NCBI GenBank assembly: GCA_036874045.1
Contig: CM072346.1
Location: forward strand, 13,430,001 to 13,494,000
Length of the DNA stretch: 64,000 bases
Reading direction: 5' to 3'
From: Cymodocea nodosa
Lineage: Eukaryota > Streptophyta > Magnoliopsida > Alismatales > Cymodoceaceae
In this document: positions 1 through 12,367 of the stretch, piece after piece
Layout of the letters: every line of letters begins with the position of its first letter
How positions within the stretch are numbered: the first letter of the stretch is position 1
Notes under the pieces: model-generated
Told to the model about the DNA's origin: nothing
The model's database searches: none
What the model saw: only the letters and a program-made list of their open reading frames with translations
Translations under genes and position numbers: made by a program

Positions 1-2239
1 TTTTACTAACCAACCCTAACAAATCATTCAAGATGATTTCTTCAATTCTAAGAAAATTTTCCACTTAAGATTTCCCGTGGGCAAATTTTTTCGAAAGGTC
101 AGATGTCGGAAAAATGTGGGAGAGCCAACCTTTATATGCCAGAAATTAATAGAAAAATTTTTCAATTTCCAACTTCGCCCAAACGCCTTAAAAATCTAGA
201 AAATTTTTCGTTGCCGCCGCTTTCCAAGACACAAACCCTCCGTTCATTTCTTTGGATACAACGCAATCCAAGACAACGAGAGTTGCCGCCCGTTGGTGAA
301 AACAAGCGCACCATGTGTTCGACAAAACTCCGCACTGTAATTTTTTACATGCTTTGGTTGCAGGCGCTTCCCCTCGGTCCGCGTGCGACAAAATCGAGAA
401 TGAGCAGGCTCTTATGTTGTTTGGAAGCCGAACTCCATCAACTGAGAACCCACTCGGCAGCAGTGCCGGGTAGGAAAAGATTAGTTCCCCTCAATCCCTC
501 TACTAAAATGGGAAAAAGTGGAATTGAAGTTGCAAAAGTAAAAGGAAATTGGAAACAACGAAGCAAATACGAACAATTGCAGGAAAAACAAGATCAAAAG
601 AGTTTGGTCAGAGCATTTCCGGCGAGCTCTGGCGAGAATTAGGGGATTTCCAAAAAAGAAGCTATTCGTGCAACAACTGACGTAAATTGAAATCAAAACT
701 CACCGGAATCTGACGTCGATTCTGAAGTTAGACGAAATACCCGGACTGGATGCGAGAAATTGAGGTTCGCCAGAGAACAGTTGGGTGCGGCGGACGACTG
801 GGCCAGTGCGTACAGGCTGGATTTGAGTTGGGAAAGGCTCGGGTTGATTGGGAGCGGTGGAATCAATTGGGTGCGACCGGGATTTTGATTGGGTGCAGCC
901 CGTGGAGTTAATTGCGTTCAGATAGGCAATTAGGTGCGGACCAAGAGTCAGTCAAGATCAATTAGATGTTAATTGGATACGAGCCAAATTGCAAATTCTA
1001 AATTAGGTCAAGATAAAGAAAGGAGATGATCGAAATAGAGAATGATTAACCACACGCCTAGGTTAGTAGTAGTAATTAACATAAGAAGCACATTACGACA
1101 ACATTGATCAACATTAAACTTTGGAGTAAAAATGGTAAGCTAGTCGTAGAAATGGAAAGCCGCTGTTAGAGGAGAAAGAGTCAGGTTGAGGAAGAAGAAA
1201 ACAAAAAAAAATGAAAGAAAAAGAAAACATGAAAAGAAAAGGAAATAATAATAAGAAGAAAATGAGAAATTTTAAAGGAGGAGAAGGAAAACGAGAATGA
1301 GAAAAAAGAACGAAGGCGAAAAAAAAAAGAAAAAAAGAAGGAGAAATGAGCGTAAGTTCTCTAAAAATACATTTGAATATAAAATATATAAAATGTCCAA
1401 ATATTCAAAATATCATATATATTCAGATGTGAAATATAAAAATATTGAAATGTCAAAAAATATGTCAAATTGCTCATACATATGTGGATACAAAATATGG
1501 ATATCCAAATGATAATAAAATATCAAAAATATGTCAAAATACTTTCCAATAAGAACTTAAACTATCTAAAATATTTGTTTGGATATATAAAAAAAAGAAA
1601 GAAATATGTATATATCTAAGATACCAGAATGCCCCTCACAATGTCACTCTTGGGCAAATATGAAATACATATAAATGTCCAAAAGTACTAAAATCTTATG
1701 TATTCCTATGTATAAACTTAAATTATTTAAAATATTATATACTCCTAAATATGAGTTTAATTTAAATATCAAAATACTCTCGAATATGTGTATAAATTGT
1801 TTAGCCTATTATGTAAAATCATACATTGGTATATCATATGTGTATTTTGACATAATTAGTATGATGTGAACAAGACATTTTTCTTTTGAATGTATAAGAT
1901 ATAAAATTATTAATTAATTTTTAAAAGATCTCATATATTACAAATACATATCTCAACACAAACAACAACAATATTTATAATATATAAAAAAAAAATACGT
2001 AAATTCTATGTATAAAATTTAAGAAATCTAAGTTGCAAATGCCATCAGCATTACAGGAAGGACAAGCTTAGTCCAAGTAGACACTCTAATTTAATTGGCT
2101 ATGATGGTAAGTATAAGGAATGTAAATGTCTAGACTTAGAAAATAATAAGATACAGATAAATAGACAATGCAAGGTTGCAAATCATGAGCAACGACAAGA
2201 GGGTAATGGCTGGAACTTGTGGAGTGGACAAGATGTTAC
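1..2239. other. AT-rich intergenic DNA without a recognisable gene
   Basis: I see no gene here. A 179-codon open frame at 103-642 has no recognisable domain and basic, low-complexity composition. The part to about 1100 has a TATA-like stretch near 150 and G-rich text around 730-950, and could be an old LTR or leader sequence, but no partner repeat is visible. From 1190 to 1350 the strand is nearly pure purine, and 1370-2010 is very AT-rich with many short ATAT-type repeats. Confidence 0.5.
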
Positions 2240-3770
2240 GTCTGAATTAAGGAAGGGAAGAGCTATGCAATGAGAGAACAAGAGAGGAAAGTACTGCGGA
2301 AACTAGAGAAAATAATGGAAATGGGGAACCTTCTCAAGGCAACAATCAGAAAAATGATGTAGAATTACTGGAGGATGATCTTGGAAAATATTGAACGTGA
2401 AGAGCTCACTAAAGTAACTGGGAAGATAGAACTATTAAAGTTAAGCTTAAGCTCGATGGGAATGTAGAAAGACTGAAGGCTAGATTACTTAGAGAATGGT
2501 TTCAATCAGGTGAAAGGGGTAGATTTGGTGGAATGCTTTTCACCGGTTGTCAAGCCTAATACTGTTAAAACGATTCTATCTTTGGCTGTGATTTTTAGAT
2601 GGAAGTTGAAATAGTTAAATGTAAAAAGTGTCTTTCTGCATAGATTTAAATGAGTGTATATGAGACAATCTTCAGGCTTTGAAGATCGCGCAAAGGATGA
2701 TTACATTTGCAAGTTGAATAATGTATTTTATGGCCTTAAACAAATTTCTGGATCATGGTATAAGAAATTTAATGAATTCCTTTTCAATTACGGCTTTGGA
2801 AGTATGTTTTGTGATGCATGCTTATTTATTTACAATTGCAATGGAAATATTATATACTTATTACAATGTGTTGATGGCATTGCTGTTACAGGCAACAATG
2901 AAGATGTTCTCGAAGAACTTATCAAATCTATGAGTGAAGTTTTTGCCATGAAAAAATTTATGATCCTTACATCATTTTCTTGGAATCGAGGTAATAGGAA
3001 CGAAGGAAGGTATGCCGTTATCTCAAAGCCAATTTGCCATTTGAATTCTTAAAAAGGAATGTTGTTTCAATTCTACTTTAGTATGCTTGTGTATAAGCCT
3101 ATTAAAACTCCCCTACCTGTTAAACTCAGCAATTGCCTAAAGCAAGATAGTGTGCCCTTAAATAATGTTAATTACTGTAGAAGCATTGTTGGAAGTTTTA
3201 CAATATCTCCACACTACTAGGCTGGACTTATGTTATCCTTTTAATGTTTTGAGTCAGATTATGCATTCTCCTTCACATCACCAGGTTCTTAAAATTGCTT
3301 TACAATATATAAAGGGAGCATTAGCAAAAGTTTCTCAATCTACAACTAACCTATGTCTTTTGCAGTGTAGATTGGGATGCATGCCCTCATAGTTGGCACT
3401 CAATCTTGGGATATTACATATACATTAGAGCGAATTGTGTAGGTGGAGTACTAAAAAGCAATTGACAATGTCACGAAATAGCACTAAAGTAGAATATCAA
3501 ACTCTTGCTAGCACAGCAACTGAACTACCATAGATGACATATCTCTTTAAAGAGTTAGGAATTCAAAGCTCCACAAAGTTTCCACGGTTAAGCAAAGCAT
3601 GTAGAGATTAAATATCACTTTGTCCAAGAAAAGGTTGCTACTAGGTCACTATATATATATGTACATGACATGTAGGATCAACTCAACAAATTACCGACAA
3701 TGTGAATGAAAAATTTATATCCTCCCTCCCCAAACTTTGGTCTAGTCGATAAATCAAGTTTGAGGGAGGG
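2240..3770 (+). mobile_element. Ty1/copia retrotransposon relic (RT and RNase H)
   Basis: This is a decayed copia polyprotein read on the + strand in several frames. The linker before reverse transcriptase is visible near 2440-2490 (DGNVERLKARL). Reverse transcriptase blocks follow at 2654-2960: an open frame with YGLKQ at about 2720-2745 and a degenerate catalytic box reading VDGIAVTGNNEDV where the family has YVDD. The connection and RNase H region lies at 3160-3540, with a segment like WSTKKQLTMSRNSTKVEYQ near 3450-3500. A purine-rich tract at about 3757-3770 (TTTGAGGGAGGG) resembles a copia polypurine tract. Frameshifts and stops show that it is dead. No flanking LTR pair was found. Confidence 0.8.
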
Positions 3771-4298
3771 TAAATGGCTTTATGTCCTTATGTTTTGTTA
3801 TGGTGGCCATGGAGCCTCCTACCGCAGTTACCTTGAGTATTTATACTCGTCGGTGCCTAGGGTTAGGGGACAACCTTACTTCACAAAAACTCTGCTTCGT
3901 CTCTCATTTTCCTCTTGTGCGAACCATGGGTGGGTGGTGCGTTGAATAAGCCACTCCGATCCTTGTTAGCACAGGTTTTTCTATTCTTTCAAGGTGCGTG
4001 CGTGCCACTTTTGTTGGTCTTCCTTGCCTGCTTGCATACACATATATATATATAATTAAGGAATCTTAAGGTTTAGGTTTATGAGTTATTAATGTAGCTG
4101 ATGTTGCTGTAGACCGTATGGAGGATCAGGTCCTTCACTCTTGGTTTGTGTGGGGGCTGAAACCCATGTACCATGATTCTGAACCATCGCCCACCAGCAA
4201 CTCGTGGTTAAAGGGGGGAGTGACGCAGCCATGCAATTGCTGACTTGCGAATTATGACTGCTCAATTTACAACCAATACTAGAGCAAGCGAATATTCC
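3771..4298. other. Intergenic DNA, presumed remains of a 3' LTR
   Basis: This stretch follows the copia polypurine tract and would be the place of a 3' LTR, but no second copy is present in the window to confirm it. It contains a short open frame to 3945 without recognisable similarity and an AT dinucleotide run near 4042-4053. I see no gene. Confidence 0.35.
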
Positions 4299-4393
4299 GT
4301 GATCACTTTTACACTTTACAATATTATCAAAAGTGATCGCTGGAGAACACGCTTGATCACTTTTACACCTTCCAATATTATCATAATTGATCG
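4299..4393. repeat. Short direct repeat with an internal inverted repeat
   Basis: A unit of roughly 42 bases is present twice, about 53 bases apart: at 4299-4341 and 4352-4393. Both contain GATCACTTTTACAC followed by CAATATTATC. In the first unit GATCACTTTT is answered by AAAAGTGATC, a 10-bp inverted repeat that could form a hairpin. In the second unit the answering arm is eroded. The origin is unknown; a MITE end is possible. Confidence 0.55.
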
Positions 4394-4809
4394 TCAGGTG
4401 TTCGTTGGAGTTTAGGCCTTACGTTGATACCTTCGCTCACTAATAAAAAAGCTCGCTAGTCATGGCTCCGTCTAAGGTTGCGTTTTGAACTACAGGGCGG
4501 CTTTTCAAAAAATTTACTTTTTCCAATATTCGTTCAAATGTAACGAAAGATTATTCTAACTCCTTTGAAAACACAACTACCAGAATTCAATTCAATTCCA
4601 AGTCCAATATTCTTTCAGGCAAATATTGTCCAATTATTGCAATATAGATATACAATTCAAAATCAATAGGTATAAGTGGAGAGATCTAGTAAATTTCTTA
4701 CTTTTACACTGGTACGTGTATATGTGAGATTATTTCAACGTTCTCTCTAATTTACAGCTTTCTTTAGGTCTTCAAGTTTTTCTCTTTTAATTAGGAGGAT
4801 GTGCATAGG

Positions 4810-4950
4810 TCTTTTTGCTATGATACCATATTAAAATATAAATATTTCACTCAAAACTAATTATTTACAAGTTGAGAGGTTCATTCTTACTTATTTTGTG
4901 TCAAATCTCGTCCCTTTTTTTAATACAAAATTGTCTCAACACTCTCCTTT
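4810..4950 (-). mobile_element. Possible LTR/TRIM fragment with copia-type primer site, reversed
   Basis: On the minus strand the sequence near 4818-4829 reads TGGTATCATAGC, close to the copia primer-binding site TGGTATCAGAGC that pairs with initiator Met tRNA. Just before it on that strand is an AT-rich block that begins after GGAGAG with TGTTGAGACA (about 4937-4950). This is the order polypurine tract, LTR start, LTR end, primer site expected of a very short LTR. No coding sequence is attached, so it could be a TRIM or solo-LTR remnant. The reading rests on short motifs only. Confidence 0.35.
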
Positions 4951-7900
4951 ACTTGTAATATTTTTTAGGTCTTACAAATGTTCTTATTCTATATTAGTGT
5001 ATATATCTTATCTTCAAACTTGTCTATTAACTTGTGAGATTATTTCAACCCCTATATCATTTTCAAGACTAGTTAGCCTTATAATTTTTTATATTTAGAC
5101 AGGAACGAACAAAAAGCTACAAACAGGGTAACTTTCAACTAAACAAATCTTTCAAAAAAATAATAATTACAGCTGCAGTTCCACCCATAGCCTAATTGGG
5201 ATGAAATGCCTACACTAATAGCAGTACGTACGTTGCAAAGCAGGGTGTTACATCTCCACACTGTGCCTGGTGTTACCACATCTGCGCGTCATTTTACATA
5301 ATATCGTTCATGGGACCGAGCAAAGATTTTCCCGTTGATATTCCTCGGCATCACAATGGAGAAGTGCGCCTTCGGACGGTGTGAGGAGGCAGTAGTGCTC
5401 AGACAAGTGGAGTCATTCGTGCGAGAAAATTGCTGCATAATCAGGTTGCCGTGGAAAGATGAAAAGTGTAGGTGTTTATGAATTATGTATGGTCCTGCAT
5501 GTCTTATCTCTCGCCTCTCACAACTGTGTGCGATTTGGGGGAAGAAAAAGGTGTGGTTTTTGACGCTAGCTAGAAGCTTGAGCACACATGGCTTCTTCGT
5601 ATCTCCCTCACACAACATTTCCCGATGAGATGCAAAAGAGAAAGCATTTCCTGACGAGTGTTCTTTACCGACATTCCATCGTGTGGAGTGAGTACATCTG
5701 GTTTGCAATGCAGTTTTACCACACATTGAGTACATTTATGTCAAATTTATCTTTCAATTAAATCGAAGAAAAACAAGATGTGCAGAATGAGTTTTGTTGT
5801 GCGAAAGGCCGGGAATCCTTTTTGCCTTGAACGGGCCAGTCGCAAATGCTTATTACAGATTACTTTATTTAATGGAGGTTGCGAGAAGGCATATTCATTC
5901 TCACGGTGCAAGCATCATCAAACTTAATTGTATGTATGCATTAACTTGTTCGGCTAGAAATTACGTTGTAATATCAAAATCAAACAACCTTTACATTATC
6001 GAAAAAACAAATAACAACCTTTTGCTAAATCAATGGTATAACTTTGTGGTCATTAACTACTTCGATCTACATGTTCTATCTTCCTTTCAATACATGGTGT
6101 CCTTTATATATACTAGTCGTTTATACTATGACCTCTTTACACAAAGGAGAGTCATGTAAGATCAAGATAACTAGTGCATGGATTAAGAACTGATTTATGT
6201 TTCTAGTAATTAAAGAAAGGATTCGTTTTGTGATGCCGCTAGCTATATAGAAATGGTACCATCCCACAAGAATTGACAATTAGAAATGATGCCTTAGTGC
6301 TTCTTTACCGATGATGATGACGATGATAATGGCATCAAGCTTTGAACATTGGAGTATGAAATCCCTTTGTATTTGATTGTACTCATCTATATATCATGGA
6401 GAGATGTTGAATTGGCAATTATAAAGTTTAATGGCGGGGTATTCTCCTTAGTGGTCATAAGTCTTATTGCACAAGATTTTTTGTCGGAAAATGCTCATGA
6501 TGAATCATAGATCATTAGTTTAGTTGATTATATTATATGCGCTTGTAATGTATTATTAAATTAGAGAGCCCTCGCTAATGGAATGATCAACTTAAAAGGA
6601 TTTATATTTCCATGAAGGATCGAATGCTTCGTACATCCAATATCTGCTACTGTAATGGGGCATCATTGTATGTCACCAATGATATAGGTTTATCGGCGTT
6701 AATTGTGTCATTTGATGGCCTATATTATATGAAGTCACCTTAGCCTAAATAACTTAAACGTTTAGGACCAAGATCCTGTATGTTCCCTGCCCTGTAAAAC
6801 AGAAGTCATTCATTTTTTGTTCGCATTCTTCAAAATTCAAATTTTAAAAGAAACTACAAGAACCATCGTTACTGATTAACTTATCCATTATAATTAACTA
6901 GTTAAAGCAAATGCTATTTCTGACAGGGATCGATATTAATAAGTGGATGCAAGATATTATACCCTCGCAAAGAAGAAGAACAATGAGAAGAAGAAAAAGG
7001 ATTTAACTAGGGACTACATAAAATGAAATGGTACGGCTCAATATGATTGACAGGAATTAATTAACAAGTGGTGTGTGCGCTTTTGTGCCCCCATGGAAGG
7101 CACCAAGAAGAATGCAAAGAGAAAGTAGGCTGGGTGGTGTTTCGACGATGAAGATAAGCTTTGCCTCTAGGAGATGCCATTGTCCACGCAGTGATGATTA
7201 ACCCCATAACATCATGCCTCTGAAATGGTAACAGACACACCTGTTTTTTCCCATCAAATGATCCATCTCACGTGCACAATACAGTGGGATGCAATCACGG
7301 TTCAACACCATGTCAAATTGGTAAAGAGCAAACCATGTTTTAGTGATACAAAGAGTAGATGTGTAAAAACCCTAGTACGTACTCTACCAGATGGTGGAAT
7401 TAGTCGTTTACTTCATTGTATACGAAATGAGGTTCCAAATTCCAACCAAAGCTGAAACACACCATTGTACGAAATGAGGTCCTTTTGGATGTTATGATAT
7501 CTCGTAATGCATACCGTGGATTCAGATGTTCACTAAAATCCTAGTGTTGATCGGTTGTAATTTAAACCAAAAGATACATTAATATTTCAGATGTTAGCTT
7601 TGATCCACCTTAATTTAGGATGCTTTTCTAAGAATATATTTCAGTAATGGAGGCTTCCTAAATGCAAAAATTCTAGAGGTGGACCATCTTTATTACTTAT
7701 ATATATAGTCTTATTTTTTTTCCCTTAAGTTCGTGTCAATATTTTTATTTTATGAAGGAAGTAATGTAAAAATAAAACTAAAAGAATAAAGTTATGATCC
7801 TGTTCACTTGAATTTTGCATCTGATGAATTTTAGTATAATGTTACTATTTTATTAAAATTGAGATGATGGTCTGCGTTCTACATTTCCATTAATATAGAT

Positions 7901-8150
7901 GGCATAAATATGAACACTGAATTATGCTTTCCCGAACACTTCAACAATTAAATATTTTCACCTATCATTTTCGCATTATTCTTGTTTTGGGACACTAGAT
8001 CTCCTGCAACCAAAAAAAAAAACATATTCTTCTACAACACACGCGCAGAGATGATGAAAGGAATCGGTGGAAAGATAAACTAGCCAATACCTTGTTATTC
8101 TTCTCATCAAATCAGAAGAGGGCAATTCTATTATAAAATGGAGCCCTTGG
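4951..8150. other. Intergenic region without a recognisable gene
   Basis: Several open frames of 60-150 codons occur (for example 5289-5735 minus and 5794-6159 plus), but none has a recognisable domain, and codon use follows the local base composition. A GAT-rich simple repeat occurs near 6310-6332. The distal part is presumably upstream sequence of the amino acid transporter that follows. Confidence 0.5.
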
Positions 8151-8151
8151 C

Positions 8152-8160
8152 TCTATATAT
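8152..8160 (+). promoter_or_regulatory. Candidate TATA box of the CAT gene
   Basis: CTATATAT lies about 85-90 bases upstream of the chosen ATG at 8245, a normal spacing for a TATA box with a short 5' leader. It is the only strong TATA-like stretch in the 150 bases before the start codon. This is a motif match only. Confidence 0.5.
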
Positions 8161-8244
8161 CTGTTACCAACGAAAGCATTAATCTCTACTGCATTAATTG
8201 TTTCTTCATGGGAAGAGCTGGCATAGCTTGAAAAACTAATTAGC

Positions 8245-11076
8245 ATGGCCGGCTCTCCTCCTCCCCCATCCCAGCCTCTCTTCTTCTCCACCATCTTCCA
8301 TGCAATAGCCCAAACACCCCACAGGATAAGGAGAAGGATGCTGGCGACGTGGACTCCGGAGCAGGAGCTGAACCAGGTGAGGGCGAGGTCAGGGGCAGAC
8401 ATGAAGAGAAGCCTGGAGTGGTATGACCTCATGTCCCTTGGTGTGGGAGGCATGCTGGGGGCAGGAGTCCTCGTCACGACCGGTTACGTCGCCCACAACG
8501 TCTCCGGCCCTGCCGTCTTCATATCCTACGTCGTTGCAGGCATCGCCGCCTTCCTCTCCTCCCTCTGCTACACCGAGTTCGCCGTCGAGGTTCCCATTGC
8601 TGGCGGCGCCTTCAGTTATCTAAGGGTCACATTCGGTACATGGTTGAGATGACTCGATCATTTTTACTTCTCTGATCACAAGAGATTAACCAATGATGAA
8701 TATGATTAATGCTAGCTTCTCATGTATCCCCGCCTCTTGTGTGTTTCTTTCTTTGATATTGTGATCGTTTTATTTTAGAAATAACTGGATAAAACATAAA
8801 ATAAAAATATATAATAAAAGGCTAGCTCGTCCACTCTTAACTGGTTGATTTTGATATTGAAATAGATTAAGCAAATATCTACTTGTGAATGTAGGAGAAT
8901 TCGCTGGGTTTTTCGGTGGCGCGAACATACTGATGGAGTACGTGTTGTCGAATGCGGCGGTGGCAAGGGGCTTCACGGAGTATCTGAGCAGCACTTTCGG
9001 CGCCGGACACGATCCGGATTCATGGAGGGTTGAGGTGGCGGTGTTGGCTGACGGCTACAACAGATTGGACTTCCCGGCCGTTGCCGTCGTTGTCCTTCTC
9101 ACCTTGTGCTTGTGCCTTGGGTTAGATGGACCCTCCATCCTGTTCATTAATTTAATTAACTTCCACATCTCCGACTTTACTTATATATATATCAAATTTG
9201 ATGTGATGTATGCGGTCGGTCACTCTTGCGTTGCATTCCATCTGAATTAATCGTTTGGTTTTTTCCAACCGTACGATCGAGTTACAGTACGAAGAAGAGT
9301 TCGATGGTGAACATGGCGATGACCGTATTCCACCTGATCTTCTTCGGCTTCGTGGTATTCGCCGCTTTCTACAACGGGAGCGCCAAGAACCTGACGAGGC
9401 CCGGAGGGTTGGCCCCGTTTGGGGTGGACGGCGTTCTCGACGGAGCCGCGATCGTCTACTTCAGCTACATTGGCTACGATTCTGTGTCAACCATGGCGGA
9501 GGAGATTAGAAACCCCTCCAGGAGCCTCCCCGTCGGCATTGCGGGGTCGGTGCTCGTCGTCTCGTCGCTCTACTGCCTCATGGCCCTTGCGTTGTCCTCC
9601 ATGTTCCCCTACGACCAGGCCAGTCGCGCACCACCCTTCCATCTCTGAATTAACAAAACATTCAACGTAGTGCCCAACATTGATGGATGAGTCTACTTTA
9701 ATTCTGCACGCAGATATCGGTGGAGGCTTCGTTCTCGTCGGCGTTTCAGAAGAAGGTTGGGTGGGCGTGGGCGGGCCACGTCGTGGGCGCAGGCGCCAGC
9801 TTGGGCATCCTGCCGTCTTTGCTGGTGGCAATGCTTGGGCAGGCAAGATACCTCTGTGTGATTGGGAGGGCAAGACTTGTGCCCCGCTGGTTGGCCGAAG
9901 TACATCCTTCCACTGGCACACCCATCAACTCAACCATCTTTTTAGGTATCTTTGCATGTGAAATTCAGTACTAATCTGAGCTTTACATGGTTTAGATCTC
10001 TTTCTTGTCTTTACGCTTTTTATTCATGTATACCAATGTAATTAATATTGCAAAGGAGGCGACGTTTCGATGCCCATTAATCATATCTTAATTAAGTGGG
10101 TGCTTACTGAATCTTATTCTTAATCAGGCTGTTTTAATTTATATATGTGCTAATTCAATTCGTTTGGCGACTGTCACTTTTTTTTTTTGATATTTGGCAA
10201 CTAATGTGACTAGGATTATTCCCCATATATAATAATACTACAACCTCATAAAGTTGCTCTCTCTTTTGTTTCCATCGTCCACATTGATCTTATTATTTTA
10301 CTGCGGCCTTGCATTCCATGCCATATGATGCTTTAATTATCTAAAGCATGAACTTACCTCATGAAAGCATGCATGTTTGGCTTTGATGCGCTCATTTATG
10401 TACTTAAATCGATATTGAAGAAGATTTGCGGTTCCATTTTTTTCTTTTCTTGTGCATGTTTGTGACATGCACATCTGCGTCAATGAACGCAGGCATATGC
10501 ACAGCATCGATTGCGCTCTTCACAGACCTAGACATAGTCCTTGGGATGATATCCATTGGAACGCTTCTGGTGTTCTACATGGTGGCCAACGCGCTCATCT
10601 ACCGACGCTACGTGAAGCCCGGCGTCAACCACCCTCTCCCAACCGTCATCTTCCTGCTCCTCCTCTCCTCCGCCTCCCTTGGCTTCTCCCTCTCGTGGAA
10701 GCTCAAGCACAGCAACCAAAACCGGAGCCGCTGGTGCATGGCTTTTTCCGGCGGGATCGCGCTGGCTCTCACAGGCTGCTTCCACTACGCCGTGCCCGTA
10801 CTCTACCGGCCGTCGGATTGGGCTGTGCCGCTGATGCCATGGCCCGCCGCAGCGTCCATCTTCATGAACGTCTTCCTCATGACCACCCACAAGCGGGCGG
10901 CGTTCCTGAGGTTCGGTGTCTGGAGTGGTGCGGCGACGCTGTTCTACATCGTGTACGGGGTGCACTCGACGTTTCGGGAGGAGGAGGCGATCGTTGTTGA
11001 GACGGCCAGAGTTGGCGATTTCCTTACAAGCTCATCAAGTCAACAGATCAAGATAGAACCAGGTGGCTTGGTTTAG
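8245..11076 (+). CDS. Cationic amino acid transporter, CAT6/7-like (5 exons)
   Basis: Membrane permease of the APC superfamily, plant CAT family, importing cationic and other amino acids. Exons are 8245-8635, 8895-9120, 9288-9618, 9714-9945 and 10493-11076. The joined frame gives 587 residues, close to the roughly 580 usual for Arabidopsis CAT6 and CAT7. Residues 46-60 carry a RARSGADMKRSLEWYD stretch just before the first membrane segment (about 61-82, rich in GVGGMLGAG), a CAT hallmark. Further hydrophobic spans continue through exon 5, including the FYMVANALI(Y/F)RRYV block near 10570-10610, and a soluble C-terminal tail follows. Introns 1, 2 and 4 have GT-AG ends; intron 3 needs a GC donor at 9619 (AG|GCCAGT) to keep the conserved frame. 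No frameshift or premature stop was found. CAT6 and CAT7 cannot be separated by eye. Confidence 0.93.
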
Positions 11077-11195
11077 CTACGGTAGTAGTACCCTTTTTGG
11101 TGTGATCAACCAATTTTGTCAACTTATATGTATTTTTTTCCATGGTGAGATCGAGTTAATTCTTGTTTGTCTCCCATACAATTTACTCTTAGTAG

Positions 11196-11201
11196 AATAA
11201 A
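11196..11201 (+). terminator. Polyadenylation signal of the CAT gene
   Basis: A canonical AATAAA lies 120 bases after the CAT stop codon, in a T-rich 3' flank. This is the expected place for a plant near-upstream element. It is a motif match without transcript evidence. Confidence 0.45.
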
Positions 11202-12000
11202 TCTAGTTTCTGTAGTGATGTGTTTCACAACTTAACAGATTCTATACTTAATTGTTGGGTCGTTACGTTAATTATTTAGTTATGCTGCTGTCAGTTGTAA
11301 GAATGCCAATTAATACTTGGGTGTACCCATTTCCGTATACATTTAATAATACAATCCAGTAGCATTTTTTACTTCATTCTTCTCCCTCCCTTCTTCATCA
11401 ACATGGTATCAAATGTCTAATTGATCCATACCTTACCCCTTTCTTTCGATATTACTCGTCCCTTTCCCCGTCCTCTCTCTCTCTCTCTCTCGCAACAATT
11501 ATCTTGCATGGTCAGGACACGATTTCTTGATATTCTCTCTCTCAATGATCAAGTTTGAAGATTGAGAGAAAGTAGGAGAAAATAAAACTTAGGGGATTCT
11601 CACCTTAAAAATATTTGTCTTTTATTATTATATTAAAAAATTCTTTAAAGTATAAAAAATATTTATTTATAATTACTTTACTTTCGTTTACTTTCTGAAC
11701 ATATACTAACACCTTCAAATTTTTTAAATTTTCCAAACTTTATCTAGTTTTCTATTTCTCTTATTTTTAAAATTTTCCTAAACTTTCTTTTTTGAACTTT
11801 TTGACGTCATTAACACCTCAAGGTTAATACAAGTCTGAAAATGAAAAAAAAGTAGAAGAAAAGGAGATTTAAAAAGAAAAAAAAAATTATATTAAGTAAT
11901 TATGAAAAACTTAAGGAATTAATTTCTTTAAATTTCTAACTTTTTTAAATGACAGAAGAAAAAAATTTCTTACCTTAAACATGAGAAAGCTTTAAAAATT
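11202..12000. other. AT-rich spacer between the CAT and PPR genes
   Basis: I see no gene. A primer-site-like TGGTATCAAA at about 11404-11413 follows ACATCA-type text that could be an LTR end, but no second LTR or coding remnant is present. A (CT)n run lies at 11473-11491. From 11580 to 11980 the DNA is nearly pure A and T with poly-A and poly-T runs. Confidence 0.45.
11473..11491. repeat. (CT)n microsatellite
   Basis: An uninterrupted run of about nine CT dinucleotides in an AT-rich spacer. Likely length-polymorphic. Confidence 0.85.
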
Positions 12001-12210
12001 TCTCCCCCTCGCCCCCCGCCCCCCGCCCCCCGCCTTCGCCCGCTCTTACATTGCCCACCCTCGCCCACCTGCTTATCGCCCGCCCTCGCCTGCTCACGCA
12101 TCGCCCACCCTCGCCTACCTGCGTATCACCTGCCCTCGCCCGCTCGCGCATCGCCCACCTGCGTATCGCCCGCCCCCGCTCGCCCTCGCATCGCTCGCCC
12201 GTCAGGATTG
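12001..12210. repeat. C-rich minisatellite directly upstream of PPR copy 1
   Basis: About 200 bases of extreme C-richness on the + strand sit abruptly against AT-rich DNA. Units of about 40-50 bases recur: the landmark ACCTGC(T/G)TATC appears near 12067, 12117 and 12157, separated by blocks of CGCCC, CCTCGCC and CGCATCGCCC. It ends about 70 bases before homology to PPR copy 2 begins, so it may be part of the promoter or 5' leader of copy 1. Open frames across it are composition artefacts. Confidence 0.7.
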
Positions 12211-12367
12211 TTGACGAGTCTTCCCTCCACCTCGACTGCAATCAAAGCTACGCAGGTACCCGTTACACCCCACGGCTTTTCCCGTGAAGCTCGCGGCGGT
12301 CGCTTGTAACCGCTCCTTCGGCGAACCTCGCAGCGGTCGCCCGCGCCCTCCGTGGCAGCCAAATCAC

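Noticed and set aside
103..642. Open frame of 179 codons near the left edge
   Set aside because: No domain, no intron or promoter signals, and the composition looks like LTR or leader DNA. Not supported as a gene.
5289..5735. Minus-strand open frame of 148 codons
   Set aside because: No recognised domain and no gene structure around it.
10452..11000. Long overlapping open frames on both strands over CAT exon 5
   Set aside because: They are shadows of a GC-rich coding exon; the CAT frame has the conserved residues.
11230..11413. Possible copia LTR and primer site downstream of the CAT gene
   Set aside because: Only a 10-base primer-site-like word; no second LTR, gag or pol nearby.
12001..12210. 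CRISPR-like array
   Set aside because: The units vary in length and there are no unique spacers between constant repeats. This is a eukaryotic minisatellite.
12284..12367. Upstream extension of PPR copy 1, and 16289-16372 of copy 2
   Set aside because: The extension begins with GTG, not ATG. The first in-frame ATG gives a family-length protein with a plausible transit peptide.
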